This document shows, in pieces, positions 24,957 through 33,460 of a stretch of 34,746 bases of DNA. Every line of letters starts with the position of its first letter. The first letter of the stretch is position 1. Under the pieces are notes generated by a model, which was not told the DNA's origin, did no database searches, and saw only the letters and a list, made by a program, of their open reading frames with translations. This DNA is from JBBDMU01 sp040878115 (GTDB lineage: Bacteria > Bacteroidota > Rhodothermia > Balneolales > Natronogracilivirgulaceae): NCBI GenBank assembly GCA_040878115.1, contig JBBDMV010000033.1, forward strand, positions 1 to 34,746, written 5' to 3'. The translations under genes and the position numbers were made by a program.

Positions 24957-25481
24957 TTAATCGGTATCTGAGAGATTTACAGTACCTAAAATGCTTTCCT
25001 TATGGGTGATCTTGTTTATGGCGCTCATACTGCCATCCGTTTCCAGGATTACGGCATCCAGTGTATTCATTCCGCCGCTACCTTTTTCACGGGCTGTAGC
25101 CATTATTTCATCTTTAGTTATACGCTCAGAAACCATAGCGCCAATTAGATATTCTCCTTTATAAAATAATAATGTGGGTTCGGACTTTATATAGCTCTTC
25201 ACCATATTTGAACGAACCGATAACCAGGTAACAATGAATTGAAGAAAAATTAATACAGCAAAGCCAATAACGCCTTCAGCCAAAGTAACATCTTTGTTAA
25301 GCAACACCGTTGCTAAAGATGAACCGAGGGCTACAGTGATAATTAAATCAAAAGCATTCATTTTAGACAGCGTGCGTTTACCTGAAATCCGTAATAACAA
25401 GATCAAACTGGCATACGCTAATGTGCCTATGATCAAAGTCCGCGCTATAGTTGCCCAGTTTTCAAAAAATATGTTTTCCAT
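24957..25481 (-). CDS. DUF421 (YetF-type) membrane protein
   Basis: Inner-membrane protein of 174 residues. Three N-terminal transmembrane helices (about 10-95) include the family motif LLRISGKRTLSKMNAFDLII, followed by a small cytoplasmic alpha-beta domain (EPTLLFYKGE ... LDAVILETDGSMSAI) typical of the YetF/YcaP family. The function of the family is not established beyond suggested membrane-stress roles. It is convergent with the preceding glycosyltransferase, and no operon partner is visible. Confidence 0.88.
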   Translation of the reverse strand: MENIFFENWATIARTLIIGTLAYASLILLLRISGKRTLSKMNAFDLIITVALGSSLATVLLNKDVTLAEGVIGFAVLIFLQFIVTWLSVRSNMVKSYIKSEPTLLFYKGEYLIGAMVSERITKDEIMATAREKGSGGMNTLDAVILETDGSMSAINKITHKESILGTVNLSDTD

Positions 25482-25597
25482 GGCAAACCTGAAATTTACC
25501 TGAATAGGGATTTTTCAGTAACAACACATATCAGGGCATATACATTCACAGTACACAATTGACGCATAATTAATATTATGTAAACTAATATAATATT

Positions 25598-25693
25598 CTA
25601 CTCAACTTTAACAGTTACGATCGCTTTATTAATCTTCTCCTTTCCATTATCAAAGTCTTTATAGTCGTGAGCATAAAGCTGAATGGAATACGA
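25598..25693 (-). pseudogene. C-terminal gene remnant (about 31 codons), unknown family
   Basis: On the minus strand, a short frame encodes a segment around QLYAHDYKDFDNGKEKINKA and ends in a V-rich strand and a proper stop at 25598. An in-frame stop lies immediately upstream, and no start codon or ribosome site is present. The peptide looks like the end of a beta-rich domain rather than random DNA. This is a weak call; chance cannot be excluded for a frame this short. Confidence 0.3.
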
Positions 25694-25746
25694 TTAATAT
25701 TTGTTTACCTATTTAACATATCAACGAAACGATCACACAAATTAAA

Positions 25747-26040
25747 ATGAGGCCGAATCTTCTTAGACTCATTATTTATATTGCATGGGCAAACAGGCTC
25801 ATCCTTGAAAAATTAAAATTTATCAAGTTGACGGATGATTCCTTAACAAGAATATTAGCCCACATCTTTGTGGCTGAAAAAGTATGGATGTTTAGATTGA
25901 GGGTCTGGATACTTCAGGTATTGAGCTGTGGCCTAACCTTTCGCTGGGTGCCATTGATGAATTAGTTATTGATAATAGGCGGATTATGTATGCATTATCA
26001 AGCGTTCTCCTGTACTGATCTTGCATTAGATATACAATAA
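25747..26040 (+). pseudogene. DinB-family protein pseudogene, frameshifted and truncated
   Basis: The first frame gives an N-terminal DinB-like four-helix segment: IIYIAWANRLILEKL, then LAHIFVAEKVWMFRL, with the H-x3-E-x2-W pattern around the first metal histidine. At about 25900 the homologous reading passes to another frame (GLDTSGIELWPNLSLGAIDE), most simply by loss of one G in a G-run. Near 25996 it returns to the first frame (YQAFSCTDLALDIQ) and stops at 26038-26040. The second half of a normal protein of about 150-165 residues is missing, cut off against the HesB-like gene. Two sequencing errors are the alternative to decay, but they would not restore the missing C terminus. Confidence 0.7.
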
Positions 26041-26047
26041 TCAAGTA

Positions 26048-26356
26048 TTATATAAAGCAAACAGAACTTCCGTACTCATTGCTGACCACAAAATTACCAC
26101 CGAACTCGTTGTCTTGATAATCCACCAAAGTATCGCTAATATAAGGCTCGGAACTTTTGTCAATATATATTGATAGTCCTTCGACCTGAATGACCTTATC
26201 GTCTTCCCGCTGGTGATCGTTGATATTTAGACCTACTGAAATGCCACCACATCCAGCACAACCTGAAATCAGCCTGACTTCCGAAGAAGACATCTCTCCT
26301 TCTAGCAGTAACAAGTTGACCTTGTTTCTAGCTTCTTGTGTAAATGTTACAGTCAT
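26048..26356 (-). CDS. HesB/IscA-like iron-sulfur protein with atypical cysteines
   Basis: A 102-residue protein of the A-type Fe-S carrier family (HesB/YadR/YfhF-like): VTFTQEARNKVNLLL at the N terminus, SGCAGCGGISVGLN in the middle, and IYIDKSSEPYISDTLVDY before the C terminus. Canonical IscA has one central Cys and a terminal CGC. Here there are C33 and C36 in the centre and a single C100 two residues from the end. Cluster or metal binding may therefore differ. It is the last gene of a four-gene minus-strand operon that begins with nuoI. Confidence 0.82.
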   Translation of the reverse strand: MTVTFTQEARNKVNLLLLEGEMSSSEVRLISGCAGCGGISVGLNINDHQREDDKVIQVEGLSIYIDKSSEPYISDTLVDYQDNEFGGNFVVSNEYGSSVCFI

Positions 26357-26389
26357 GATGAAATGATAAAGAGTGTTAGTAATTAAACT

Positions 26390-27016
26390 CTAAACGATCT
26401 CTTCAAGCTCCATATTTTCTTTTTCTACAAGTTTGCCGAAGCCATAAGTGATCAATAATATAGAGACAACAAGAACCAGCTTTGCTATCCATATTGGTAT
26501 CGGGGTTATATCAATTGATATCCAGTACAGCAAAATGGCAATCAGGACAAGAGAAATTCCTCCTACCACGTAATAGTTGTCAGGATCCTGAATTCCTTTT
26601 AAGGTGTAAAGCAATATACCAATGGTTATGGCACCTCCCTGAAACATGGCCAGTATCATTTCCTTGAGCGCGGATGATTCCATAATGAATGGGAAAGCCA
26701 GGATTAACAGAAGCGGTGATGAGCAGAATATCACAGGGAAGCGAGCAAATGACGGTTTGGAAATCCAAAGCAGCATTGCTACTCCGCTCAACACAAAAGA
26801 AGCGGTGATTACACGGCTCCAGTCAGCTACAAGGCTGCTGTTAATAAAAGGTAAATATCCTTCTAGTTCAGATCCGCCTACACCAACTGCCAGAGATAAT
26901 GCCGCGACAGCCATGCTGAGGTAGTAAATACTTTTGCTCTCAATATAAAAGAAAATAAGCCGGATGCTGCCGTACAAGGCTGTTAACAGTAAAATAAAAC
27001 CTCCAAAAGTGATCAT
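26390..27016 (-). CDS. Polytopic membrane protein, unknown family
   Basis: A 208-residue, highly hydrophobic protein with about seven predicted transmembrane helices, including FGGFILLLTALYGSIRLIFF at the start and IAKLVLVVSILLITYGFGKL near the end, and an acidic C-terminal tail (EKENMELEEIV). I recognise no family. Its start overlaps the upstream DinB-like gene stop as ATGA, so the two are translationally coupled. The HesB-like gene follows after 33 bp. Confidence 0.8.
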   Translation of the reverse strand: MITFGGFILLLTALYGSIRLIFFYIESKSIYYLSMAVAALSLAVGVGGSELEGYLPFINSSLVADWSRVITASFVLSGVAMLLWISKPSFARFPVIFCSSPLLLILAFPFIMESSALKEMILAMFQGGAITIGILLYTLKGIQDPDNYYVVGGISLVLIAILLYWISIDITPIPIWIAKLVLVVSILLITYGFGKLVEKENMELEEIV

Positions 27017-27525
27017 GTTTGTGGAGGCTTTGGGGCAGAACGGCCCGCATCAATAATTAAGACCCTTTCTGCGATCTCTTTGAGTTTATTACGTTCAAAG
27101 CCAATCATTTCATTCAGTAATTCGGCGATGGAAGTCTCATTCCCTTTCAGCAGTGCAGTCCGTTGTAAATCTTCTTCGGGCATCTGCTTAAGCTTATCCA
27201 GTAAGGCTGTGCGATTTTTGATGGTCATGTTGATTATTTCATCCGGTTTAAGATCATTCTCTTCAGACAATGGAGAGAATGTGGTATTAAAATTATCAAT
27301 ATCATTCAATACCGGCTTTGCCTCAGAGAATATGCGACTTATTACCGGGCTGTAATAAGTCGTTTGGGCATGATCAATCAGTATGATCATTTCTTTAATG
27401 GATTCCTGCCCCAATGGTTTTTCGCTATGTGGAACAGCTGAAATAACAAGCTTGAGGGCGGTTAGTTCATCCTGCAAATAAGCCGCATCATCAAAGAGCT
27501 TTTCCAGGTCCTGGTCATCTTGCAT
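27013..27525 (-). CDS. DinB-like helical protein, unknown function
   Basis: About 170 mostly helical residues. The pattern ELTALKLVISAV ... IKEMIILIDHAQ ... NRTALLDKLKQMPEEDLQRTA ... SIAELLNEMIGFERNKLKEI resembles the DinB/YfiT four-helix superfamily, but only one histidine of the usual metal triad (IDHAQ) is visible, so a metal-dependent function is doubtful. The ATG at 27525 gives an 11-bp overlap with nuoI; a GTG at 27540 is an alternative start. It is coupled to the downstream membrane-protein gene. Confidence 0.75.
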   Translation of the reverse strand: MQDDQDLEKLFDDAAYLQDELTALKLVISAVPHSEKPLGQESIKEMIILIDHAQTTYYSPVISRIFSEAKPVLNDIDNFNTTFSPLSEENDLKPDEIINMTIKNRTALLDKLKQMPEEDLQRTALLKGNETSIAELLNEMIGFERNKLKEIAERVLIIDAGRSAPKPPQT

Positions 27526-28213
27526 TTTTAAGATCGTCACGTGTGGGGTTGTTACCTTGCTCCCGTTCTGCTTCCAGCATTTCTACCAATGATAAGCTAG
27601 TCTCCCATCGCTCATCCTTGTTTCGAACGGAGTGGATATTATTCTCTTCATCAAAGTTCCAGAACTGTCCGAACTGGCGGTTTTTGTATTCGCGCAGGAA
27701 ATCCAGGCGTTCCTTGAGGTCTTCTTTAGGCATAAGAAGGCGGGATTTGTCATAAATAGCCTCCTCCCTGTTCTCGAAGACGATATCATAATCTTTACTC
27801 ATGACAATAGCCTCTTCGGGGCATACTTCTTCGCACAAGCCACAATAGATACAACGCAGCATATTGATTTCGAAGAAGGATGGGTAACGCTCTTTGGGAT
27901 TATCCCTGTTTTCTTCGGCTTGCATGCTGATGGCTAGTGGCGGACAAGCACGCGCGCAAAGGCCGCAAGCTACACAGCGTTCCTGGCCATTGTCTTCTAC
28001 CAAAACCGGTCTGCCTCGAAAAATCGATGGCGGCTCCCACTTTTCTTCCGGATATTGGCGGGTAAACTTAGGTTGGAACATCTGTTTGAATGTGTAGCCT
28101 AAACCTTTGAATATTTCCGGCAGGTAAATTTTCTCCAGGAAATTAAGATCGCGTTCTTTATTCTGGTCCTTGCTTGTTGTATTTAAAACGGGTTCTTCGA
28201 GATTTTGAGACAC
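27515..28213 (-). CDS. nuoI: NADH-quinone oxidoreductase subunit I (NuoI-like ferredoxin)
   Basis: Peripheral-arm subunit of complex I that carries clusters N6a and N6b. Two 4Fe-4S motifs are present: CVACGLCARACP and CIYCGLCEEVCP, each CxxCxxCxxxCP. The N-terminal LPEIFKGLGYTFKQMF and YPEEKWEPPSIFRGRPVL are typical of NuoI and set it apart from plain ferredoxins. At 232 residues it has an extended charged C-terminal tail. It is separated from the other nuo genes (none is in this window) and heads an operon with a DinB-like protein, a membrane protein and a HesB-like protein. Confidence 0.92.
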   Translation of the reverse strand: MSQNLEEPVLNTTSKDQNKERDLNFLEKIYLPEIFKGLGYTFKQMFQPKFTRQYPEEKWEPPSIFRGRPVLVEDNGQERCVACGLCARACPPLAISMQAEENRDNPKERYPSFFEINMLRCIYCGLCEEVCPEEAIVMSKDYDIVFENREEAIYDKSRLLMPKEDLKERLDFLREYKNRQFGQFWNFDEENNIHSVRNKDERWETSLSLVEMLEAEREQGNNPTRDDLKNAR

Positions 28214-28352
28214 GGATTACTATTCGTTAATTTTAGTAGATAATTGATTAACCACAAAGGGCACAAAAAGTATGATGTTATGAAATGATATGCAATATGC
28301 CTTTGATTTCGTTCAGGAGTATATTTTGTCCCTTCAAAATACAAAAATTATA

Positions 28353-29660
28353 TCATTTTTCCTTGAATATCAAAGTAATAGGAACGCCGGTAAAATGAAA
28401 TTCCTCACGCATCCTGTTTTCAATAAAACGCCGGTAATTAGCCGGTAAATCTTCCGGATTATTCAGGAAAAACATAAACACGGGAGGATTTGATTTTACT
28501 TGTGTTACATACTTAATCTTACGCTCTTTACCCCCGGCCCCAGGCAATGGACGATCCGTTATGATACGTTCCATAAACTTGTTTAATCCACTGGTTGATA
28601 TTTTTTTATGCCGCTGTTCAATCACTATGTCAGCCATTTCTATAATTTTAAAGATCCTTTGTCTTGATACCGCTGATATAGTGATGATCGGGATGTAACC
28701 CATGTTCGGCATTTTGTCCCGGATCTTCTTCTCGTATTCTTTTACTGAGCCGGTATCCTTTTCTATCAAATCCCATTTATTAATGGCAACAATCACGCCC
28801 TTGTTGAATTTTTCCGCCTCCCGAAGTATTCTTAGATCTTGAGCTTCAAATCCCTGAACAGCATCAATTAACAATATAGCAACGTTGCATTCACGAATGC
28901 TTTTAGCTGTTCTGACGGCACTGTAAAATTCAATATTTTCAGCCACTTTACTTTTACGGCGCAGTCCCGCAGTATCAACAAGTGTATATGATTTATTGTG
29001 GAACGTAAGTGTGCTGTTAATGGAGTCGCGGGTGGTTCCTGCTATATCCGTTACGATGCTGCGTTCATCGTTGAGGAGTGCATTTACAAGGCTGCTTTTG
29101 CCTACATTCGGCCGGCCGATAATTGCAATTTTAGGAATTCCATTATTTTCCTCATCTTTGGTATCTTCCGGTAACAGCGTCACAAGGTGATCGAGCAACT
29201 CACCGGTCCCCGTGCCGGTGATTGCGGATAAGGCAAAAATATCATCGTAACCTAGCTTGTAAAACTCTGAGGCCTGCCAGCTTCGTTCGGTGTTGTCGGC
29301 TTTATTGGCCACGACCACAACAGGTTTGTTTTGTTTCCTCAATATATTTGCAACAGCTTGGTCCAGATCGGTTATCCCCTGTTCCACATCCACCAGGAAA
29401 ATTATAACATCGGCTTCAAGTATGGCTAATTCTATCTGTTCGCGGATGCCGTCAACGATTACATTGCCCTTCTCGGGCAAATAACCACCGGTATCAATTA
29501 CTGTAAAATCTCTGTTGTTCCAATAGCTTTCTCCGTAATGACGGTCTCGGGTAACTCCGGTCTGATCATGTACAATGGCTTGTCTTTCGCCGATTAACCG
29601 ATTAAAAAAGGTTGATTTGCCCACGTTTGGGCGCCCAACTATGGCAACTACAGGTAGCAT
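28353..29660 (-). CDS. der: Ribosome biogenesis GTPase Der (EngA)
   Basis: Essential GTPase with two tandem G domains that acts in 50S subunit assembly. The first has GRPNVGKSTFFNRL, DTGGY and NKAD; the second has GRPNVGKSSLVNALL, DTAGLRRKSKV and NKWD. A C-terminal KH-like domain follows (KIKYVTQVKSNPPVFMFFLN). The length of 435 is typical. It is monocistronic as far as can be seen, with about 140 bp of non-coding sequence after its stop. Confidence 0.97.
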   Translation of the reverse strand: MLPVVAIVGRPNVGKSTFFNRLIGERQAIVHDQTGVTRDRHYGESYWNNRDFTVIDTGGYLPEKGNVIVDGIREQIELAILEADVIIFLVDVEQGITDLDQAVANILRKQNKPVVVVANKADNTERSWQASEFYKLGYDDIFALSAITGTGTGELLDHLVTLLPEDTKDEENNGIPKIAIIGRPNVGKSSLVNALLNDERSIVTDIAGTTRDSINSTLTFHNKSYTLVDTAGLRRKSKVAENIEFYSAVRTAKSIRECNVAILLIDAVQGFEAQDLRILREAEKFNKGVIVAINKWDLIEKDTGSVKEYEKKIRDKMPNMGYIPIITISAVSRQRIFKIIEMADIVIEQRHKKISTSGLNKFMERIITDRPLPGAGGKERKIKYVTQVKSNPPVFMFFLNNPEDLPANYRRFIENRMREEFHFTGVPITLIFKEK

Positions 29661-29678
29661 GAGGTTTGTTTAAAAAGC

Positions 29679-29795
29679 TTATATAGCCCTGATATTCGTT
29701 TCCGGAATTTCTTGAGGCTTGAGGATTAAAGGATACAAGATAGCGACAATCATCGACAATTCGATACCGTTAACGAAAATGATACAAATATTCAT
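29679..29795 (-). CDS. Possible 38-residue hydrophobic peptide
   Basis: A short minus-strand frame with ATG at 29795 encodes MNICIIFVNGIELSMIVAIL followed by a short polar tail, with one membrane-spanning segment in the first two thirds. It lies just upstream of der and ends before its start. There is no clear ribosome binding site and no family is recognised; it could be chance. Confidence 0.25.
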   Translation of the reverse strand: MNICIIFVNGIELSMIVAILYPLILKPQEIPETNIRAI

Positions 29796-29859
29796 GATTG
29801 CCCTCTGCAACTATTCATAGTATTTTAAGACCAATAATTAACTAATAATAAACAAATCT

Positions 29860-30108
29860 ATGCTTCAATGGATGCACGGTGAGTTTGGCTTGGTCGGTTC
29901 ACTAATTATGGCCTATATTCTCTTTATTTTTTTTATTTTTTGGATAGCTGGCCTTGCCGGTATCAACGAATCCAAGTATTCTGATGATACGAAAATGAAT
30001 ATGCTCATTATTGGCATAATTGTACCACCTTATCCCATCCTATGGCTAATAAAAGAGATTTATCGTCAAAATAGAGTCTTGAAAGAAGGAAAGCATGGTA
30101 TTCGTTAA
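29860..30108 (+). CDS. Small two-helix membrane protein, unknown
   Basis: An 82-residue protein with two transmembrane helices (about 10-33, LVGSLIMAYILFIFFIFWIA, and about 47-65, MLIIGIIVPPYPILWLIKEI) and a basic C-terminal tail. I recognise no family. The gene is divergent from der and is followed by a non-coding gap and the convergent DJ-1/PfpI gene. The start ATG follows an AT-rich stretch without a Shine-Dalgarno, as is usual in this genome. Confidence 0.7.
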   Translation: MLQWMHGEFGLVGSLIMAYILFIFFIFWIAGLAGINESKYSDDTKMNMLIIGIIVPPYPILWLIKEIYRQNRVLKEGKHGIR

Positions 30109-30236
30109 ATTGTCGTAGCCAGATTTTGGGCTAAGCCTGCAACTCTATTCTGAATAAACTCCTTCGGCGTTCCTCAAATATTTCACCAAAGGAGTTCAGG
30201 ATCAGCTGTTTATATTTAACCATACCTTATGCAAAC

Positions 30237-30788
30237 TCATGTACGTTCTAATTCAGGAACTTCGCTCATCATTTCTATTATTGCGTTGCAGAAATGAGGC
30301 AGATCATCGGGATTTCTACTGGTTATATGATGGCGATCAATTACAACAGGCTCGTTTACCCATTCGGCCCCGGCATTCACAAGGTCATCTTTGATAGCCT
30401 TTGTAGAAGTTACTTTAAATCCTTTTACTATCCCCGCTGAAATGGGAACCCATCCTGCATGACAAATATAGGCAATTGGTTTTCCGGTTTCATGAAAGGT
30501 CCTGGTGACATCGAGCACCTTTTTCTCTCTTCTCAGCTTGTCTGGCGCGAAACCTCCGGGAATGACTAATGCGTCAAAATCATTCGACCTAATATTTACA
30601 AAAGATTCATCAGCATTGCAAGGATGTCCGTGTTTCCCCGTGTACGTATTGCCTTCTATTTCCCCGGCGACGGTAACATGGGCTCCTGCTTCTTTGAGCC
30701 TGATTTTTGGGTACAGTAGCTCCATATCTTCGTATAAATCAGCTACAAACATTAGAATACGTTTATTTTTTAGTTCATCCATGATCAT
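30237..30788 (-). CDS. DJ-1/PfpI family protein
   Basis: A 183-residue class I glutamine amidotransferase-like protein of the DJ-1/PfpI superfamily. The N-terminal RILMFVADLYEDMELLYPK supplies the family glutamate, DALVIPGGFAPDKLR is the central strand-loop, and AYICHAGWVPI is the nucleophile elbow with the reactive cysteine. The next HITSRNPDDLPHFC is typical of the PfpI/YhbO branch, whose members are described as stress proteins with disputed protease or deglycase activity. An in-frame ATG two codons later is an alternative start. Confidence 0.93.
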   Translation of the reverse strand: MIMDELKNKRILMFVADLYEDMELLYPKIRLKEAGAHVTVAGEIEGNTYTGKHGHPCNADESFVNIRSNDFDALVIPGGFAPDKLRREKKVLDVTRTFHETGKPIAYICHAGWVPISAGIVKGFKVTSTKAIKDDLVNAGAEWVNEPVVIDRHHITSRNPDDLPHFCNAIIEMMSEVPELERT

Positions 30789-31035
30789 CGTTTTTGAGGG
30801 TGATTATTTGTACTCATAAAACGACTATGGGTGATACAAATTCTCAGTATTAGGTGAACTGTCTTTTAAATTAGTTTAATATCCAGGCTTGAAACAGCTC
30901 GTAAGGTATTAAGATAAAATAAATGTTTTTACACGATCAAGCCTTTATTGGCTCTTCACATTGGGACAAATCAGATTGATCAGGAAATTAGAGCCCTAAG
31001 GTATGCACCCTTTTTTGAAATCAGATACGTTTGTT

Positions 31036-31491
31036 TTATAAGCTCTCATGTTTATTCTCCCGCAAATTGCGTGCTCCTCTTCTGTCATATAGTACAAGAC
31101 AAGATGCTAAAATATCGTGCAATGCCTGCTTTCTTTGCGTAAATCCAGCCATTAGAAAGCCAATCATGAAAATAAAAGCGGATAGGATTTTGCCGAAATA
31201 ACGCCCGGTTGCCCTGAGAAAGCTAATACGATTACCTTCCAGATCAGTTACAATGAGATTTAAAGCTCTTTTACCCAAAGTTGCTCTTACTTCCGAACTT
31301 TCCAGCAGCGCATAATACAGCCAGACGAAGATCATATAGAACATGTCGTATTGACGGCCGACCTCACCGCTGTATCCTGCTGTGATAATTATTACAATAA
31401 CATATACTAGAATGATAATTAAATAATCAACGATCAGCGCTGCCAGACGTTTCCAAAAGCCCGCGTAGGTAAAATCTTGCGAAGGTCCCAT
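31036..31491 (-). CDS. RDD family membrane protein
   Basis: A 151-residue membrane protein. It shows the RDD signature: an N-terminal YAGFWKRLAALIVDYLIII helix with Arg and Asp, and the ATLGKRALNLIVTDLEGNRI loop between helices, with three to four transmembrane segments. Function is not established for the family (some members are linked to ion or solute transport). The 247-bp gap between this gene and the DJ-1 gene holds no recognisable feature. Confidence 0.88.
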   Translation of the reverse strand: MGPSQDFTYAGFWKRLAALIVDYLIIILVYVIVIIITAGYSGEVGRQYDMFYMIFVWLYYALLESSEVRATLGKRALNLIVTDLEGNRISFLRATGRYFGKILSAFIFMIGFLMAGFTQRKQALHDILASCLVLYDRRGARNLRENKHESL

Positions 31492-31565
31492 AAGCTAGTT
31501 GGGTAAGGCAAAATTAGTAAAAACTATCAAGGATGAACCTTCATTCATTTGCCCTGCATCAGCCA

Positions 31566-32123
31566 TCAATCTAAGATGAGGGGAATACGAATACCACCCC
31601 CTAATACGAGCTGATCTGCATCACTTATTATAAATTTTAATTCTCCATAGACCAGGCCGAATTCGAGGTCGTATTCTACCCCGCCCCCTATATTCAAACC
31701 AATTTCAGATTCAGAATCAGAAGCTTCAAATCCATCGGCTTCTACCGAACTTCTTACAGAAATATAGTTTAACCCACCGAGGCCATAAGCCCTGAGTTCA
31801 TCATCCTCGATAAAATGATATTGACCGTTTATATTAAATTCCATCCATGTCAACCTTTGTTCGACATCAAACGCAGTTTCTTCATCAGGGAAATAATAGG
31901 TGAAATCGCCACCAACAAATATTTGTTCATTTGCGGGGAGCCTGTAATAGCCATTTAGCTGGAGTCCCAGGTTATCAATCTCAGTACCATAGGCAAGCCC
32001 CCCACCTGCCTTTAAATTATATAGGTTCTCTTCTGGTCCAACAGGAGTTACCTGAGCTTTGGCTTCAGTAATGGTTAAAAATGCCCCTGAAACCAAAAAA
32101 ACCATAATGATGCGTATGGCCAT
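31566..32123 (-). CDS. Outer-membrane beta-barrel protein (OmpW/OmpA-like fold)
   Basis: A 185-residue secreted protein with a signal peptide ending near ITEAKA, then alternating hydrophobic/polar strands rich in Gly and Tyr: LKAGGGLAYGTEIDNLGLQL, FVGGDFTYYF, FNINGQYHF, AYGLGGLNYISV, GLNIGGGVEYDL and LVLGGGIRIPLIL. This suggests an eight-stranded barrel. No specific family function can be given; such proteins are common in this phylum. Confidence 0.82.
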   Translation of the reverse strand: MAIRIIMVFLVSGAFLTITEAKAQVTPVGPEENLYNLKAGGGLAYGTEIDNLGLQLNGYYRLPANEQIFVGGDFTYYFPDEETAFDVEQRLTWMEFNINGQYHFIEDDELRAYGLGGLNYISVRSSVEADGFEASDSESEIGLNIGGGVEYDLEFGLVYGELKFIISDADQLVLGGGIRIPLILD

Positions 32124-32231
32124 AATCCTCTCCGTAATCTTTAAATGAATAACTGTATAAGATCTAAAGATTAGGAATTAATGAATAAACTGCATATAGA
32201 ATTCATTAATAAGACTATTGAAAACAATGTT

Positions 32232-33365
32232 TTATATTTTATGCATAACCTTTTTATTGCCGTAATATTTCTGTATTACTTTATCATAGAGCAATTCAGT
32301 TTTATTTACAAGTTCATGTATACAATGATTCCGGACAACTTTTTCTCTGCCGTTTTTGCTGATAAGGCTTACCAGTTCCGGGTTCTCGTAAAGGCTGACT
32401 ACCGAGCGCGCCAGGTTATCGGCGTCTCTCTCACGAACAAGTAAGCCTGTAACTCTATCCTCGATAAGTTCAGGGATGCCGGCATGGGTTGATCCAATGA
32501 TCGGTATGCCGCTTGCCATACCCTCCACTATGGTCTGTGGTATACCCTCACGGTCACCGTCTGCCGCCTGCACACTGGGAACTAATAAGCTATCATGATT
32601 ATAAAGCTCTTTGACGATGTCCTCGTTGCCCGTGGTGCCCCGGAATGTTATTTCTTTTTCAACATTAAGCTTCAGGCTTAATTCTCTGAGAGAGGTTTGT
32701 AGTGGTCCATCTCCAAAAAGATCAAGATGAACCTGGTAATTCTGTTCTTTAAGAATGGATATAGCCTTGATTGCATATTCAAAGCCTTTTTTTTCTACCA
32801 TCCGGCCTACCATCATTAAGTTTAAGCCTGCTTTAGCACGATGTTCAAATCGTATAGAATCCATATCCATGCCCAGTTTAATAATCTCTATACGAGATTC
32901 AGGAAAGCCAAGGGCCATAAGATTGTCTTTCATGTCTTGAGATCCGGCGATGCAATGATCTGCTTTTTCGATTAATCGTTTATACCTGGATTGCCAACCG
33001 AATTCTTTAGGAAGACGGATCACATCATAGCCATAAAAATTCACGATTAAAGGAATTTTGTTCCTTGAAGCAGCCGATATCAGGCGATATGAGTCGAGAG
33101 CAAAATGACCGTGAATGACGGATGGTTTTTCTTTTTGGATAAGCGAGTCCAGAAAAGCCGGACTTTTATTAAACATCAACTGCATACGGTTTAAAAGCCC
33201 GGATATTCCAGACTTGGGCATTTCGTAAATATTCAGTCCGTCTAAATATTGTTTTTTAAAAGCCGTGGCAATTATGGGTTCAAAACTTTTGTGGTTTCGA
33301 ACAAGTCTGTTAATGAAGGTTTCCGAGAGGTTTAAATACGTGGTCTTAAAATGAATGACTTTCAA
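32232..33365 (-). CDS. Group 1 (GT4) glycosyltransferase
   Basis: GT-B retaining glycosyltransferase of 377 residues. The N-terminal acceptor domain includes HGHFALDSYRL and the C-terminal donor domain carries LMMVGRMVEKKGFEYAIKA, LFGDGPL and the E-x7-E signature within GDREGIPQTIVEGMASG. It resembles colanic-acid/exopolysaccharide glycosyltransferases (WcaL/AmsK-like) more than starch or sucrose enzymes. It stands alone, without other polysaccharide genes in the window, so its product is unknown. Confidence 0.9.
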   Translation of the reverse strand: MKVIHFKTTYLNLSETFINRLVRNHKSFEPIIATAFKKQYLDGLNIYEMPKSGISGLLNRMQLMFNKSPAFLDSLIQKEKPSVIHGHFALDSYRLISAASRNKIPLIVNFYGYDVIRLPKEFGWQSRYKRLIEKADHCIAGSQDMKDNLMALGFPESRIEIIKLGMDMDSIRFEHRAKAGLNLMMVGRMVEKKGFEYAIKAISILKEQNYQVHLDLFGDGPLQTSLRELSLKLNVEKEITFRGTTGNEDIVKELYNHDSLLVPSVQAADGDREGIPQTIVEGMASGIPIIGSTHAGIPELIEDRVTGLLVRERDADNLARSVVSLYENPELVSLISKNGREKVVRNHCIHELVNKTELLYDKVIQKYYGNKKVMHKI

Positions 33366-33460
33366 TTGAGCTCTGTATTAATAATTAAGGACGTTTGACA
33401 GCCCTAATATATAACAAAAACTACTTAATCTTGACAGAGAGAACTCTAAACTTTCTCAGA

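Noticed and set aside
32181..32444. Plus-strand 87-residue frame
   Set aside because: It overlaps the end of a well-supported glycosyltransferase on the other strand and shows no motif of its own.
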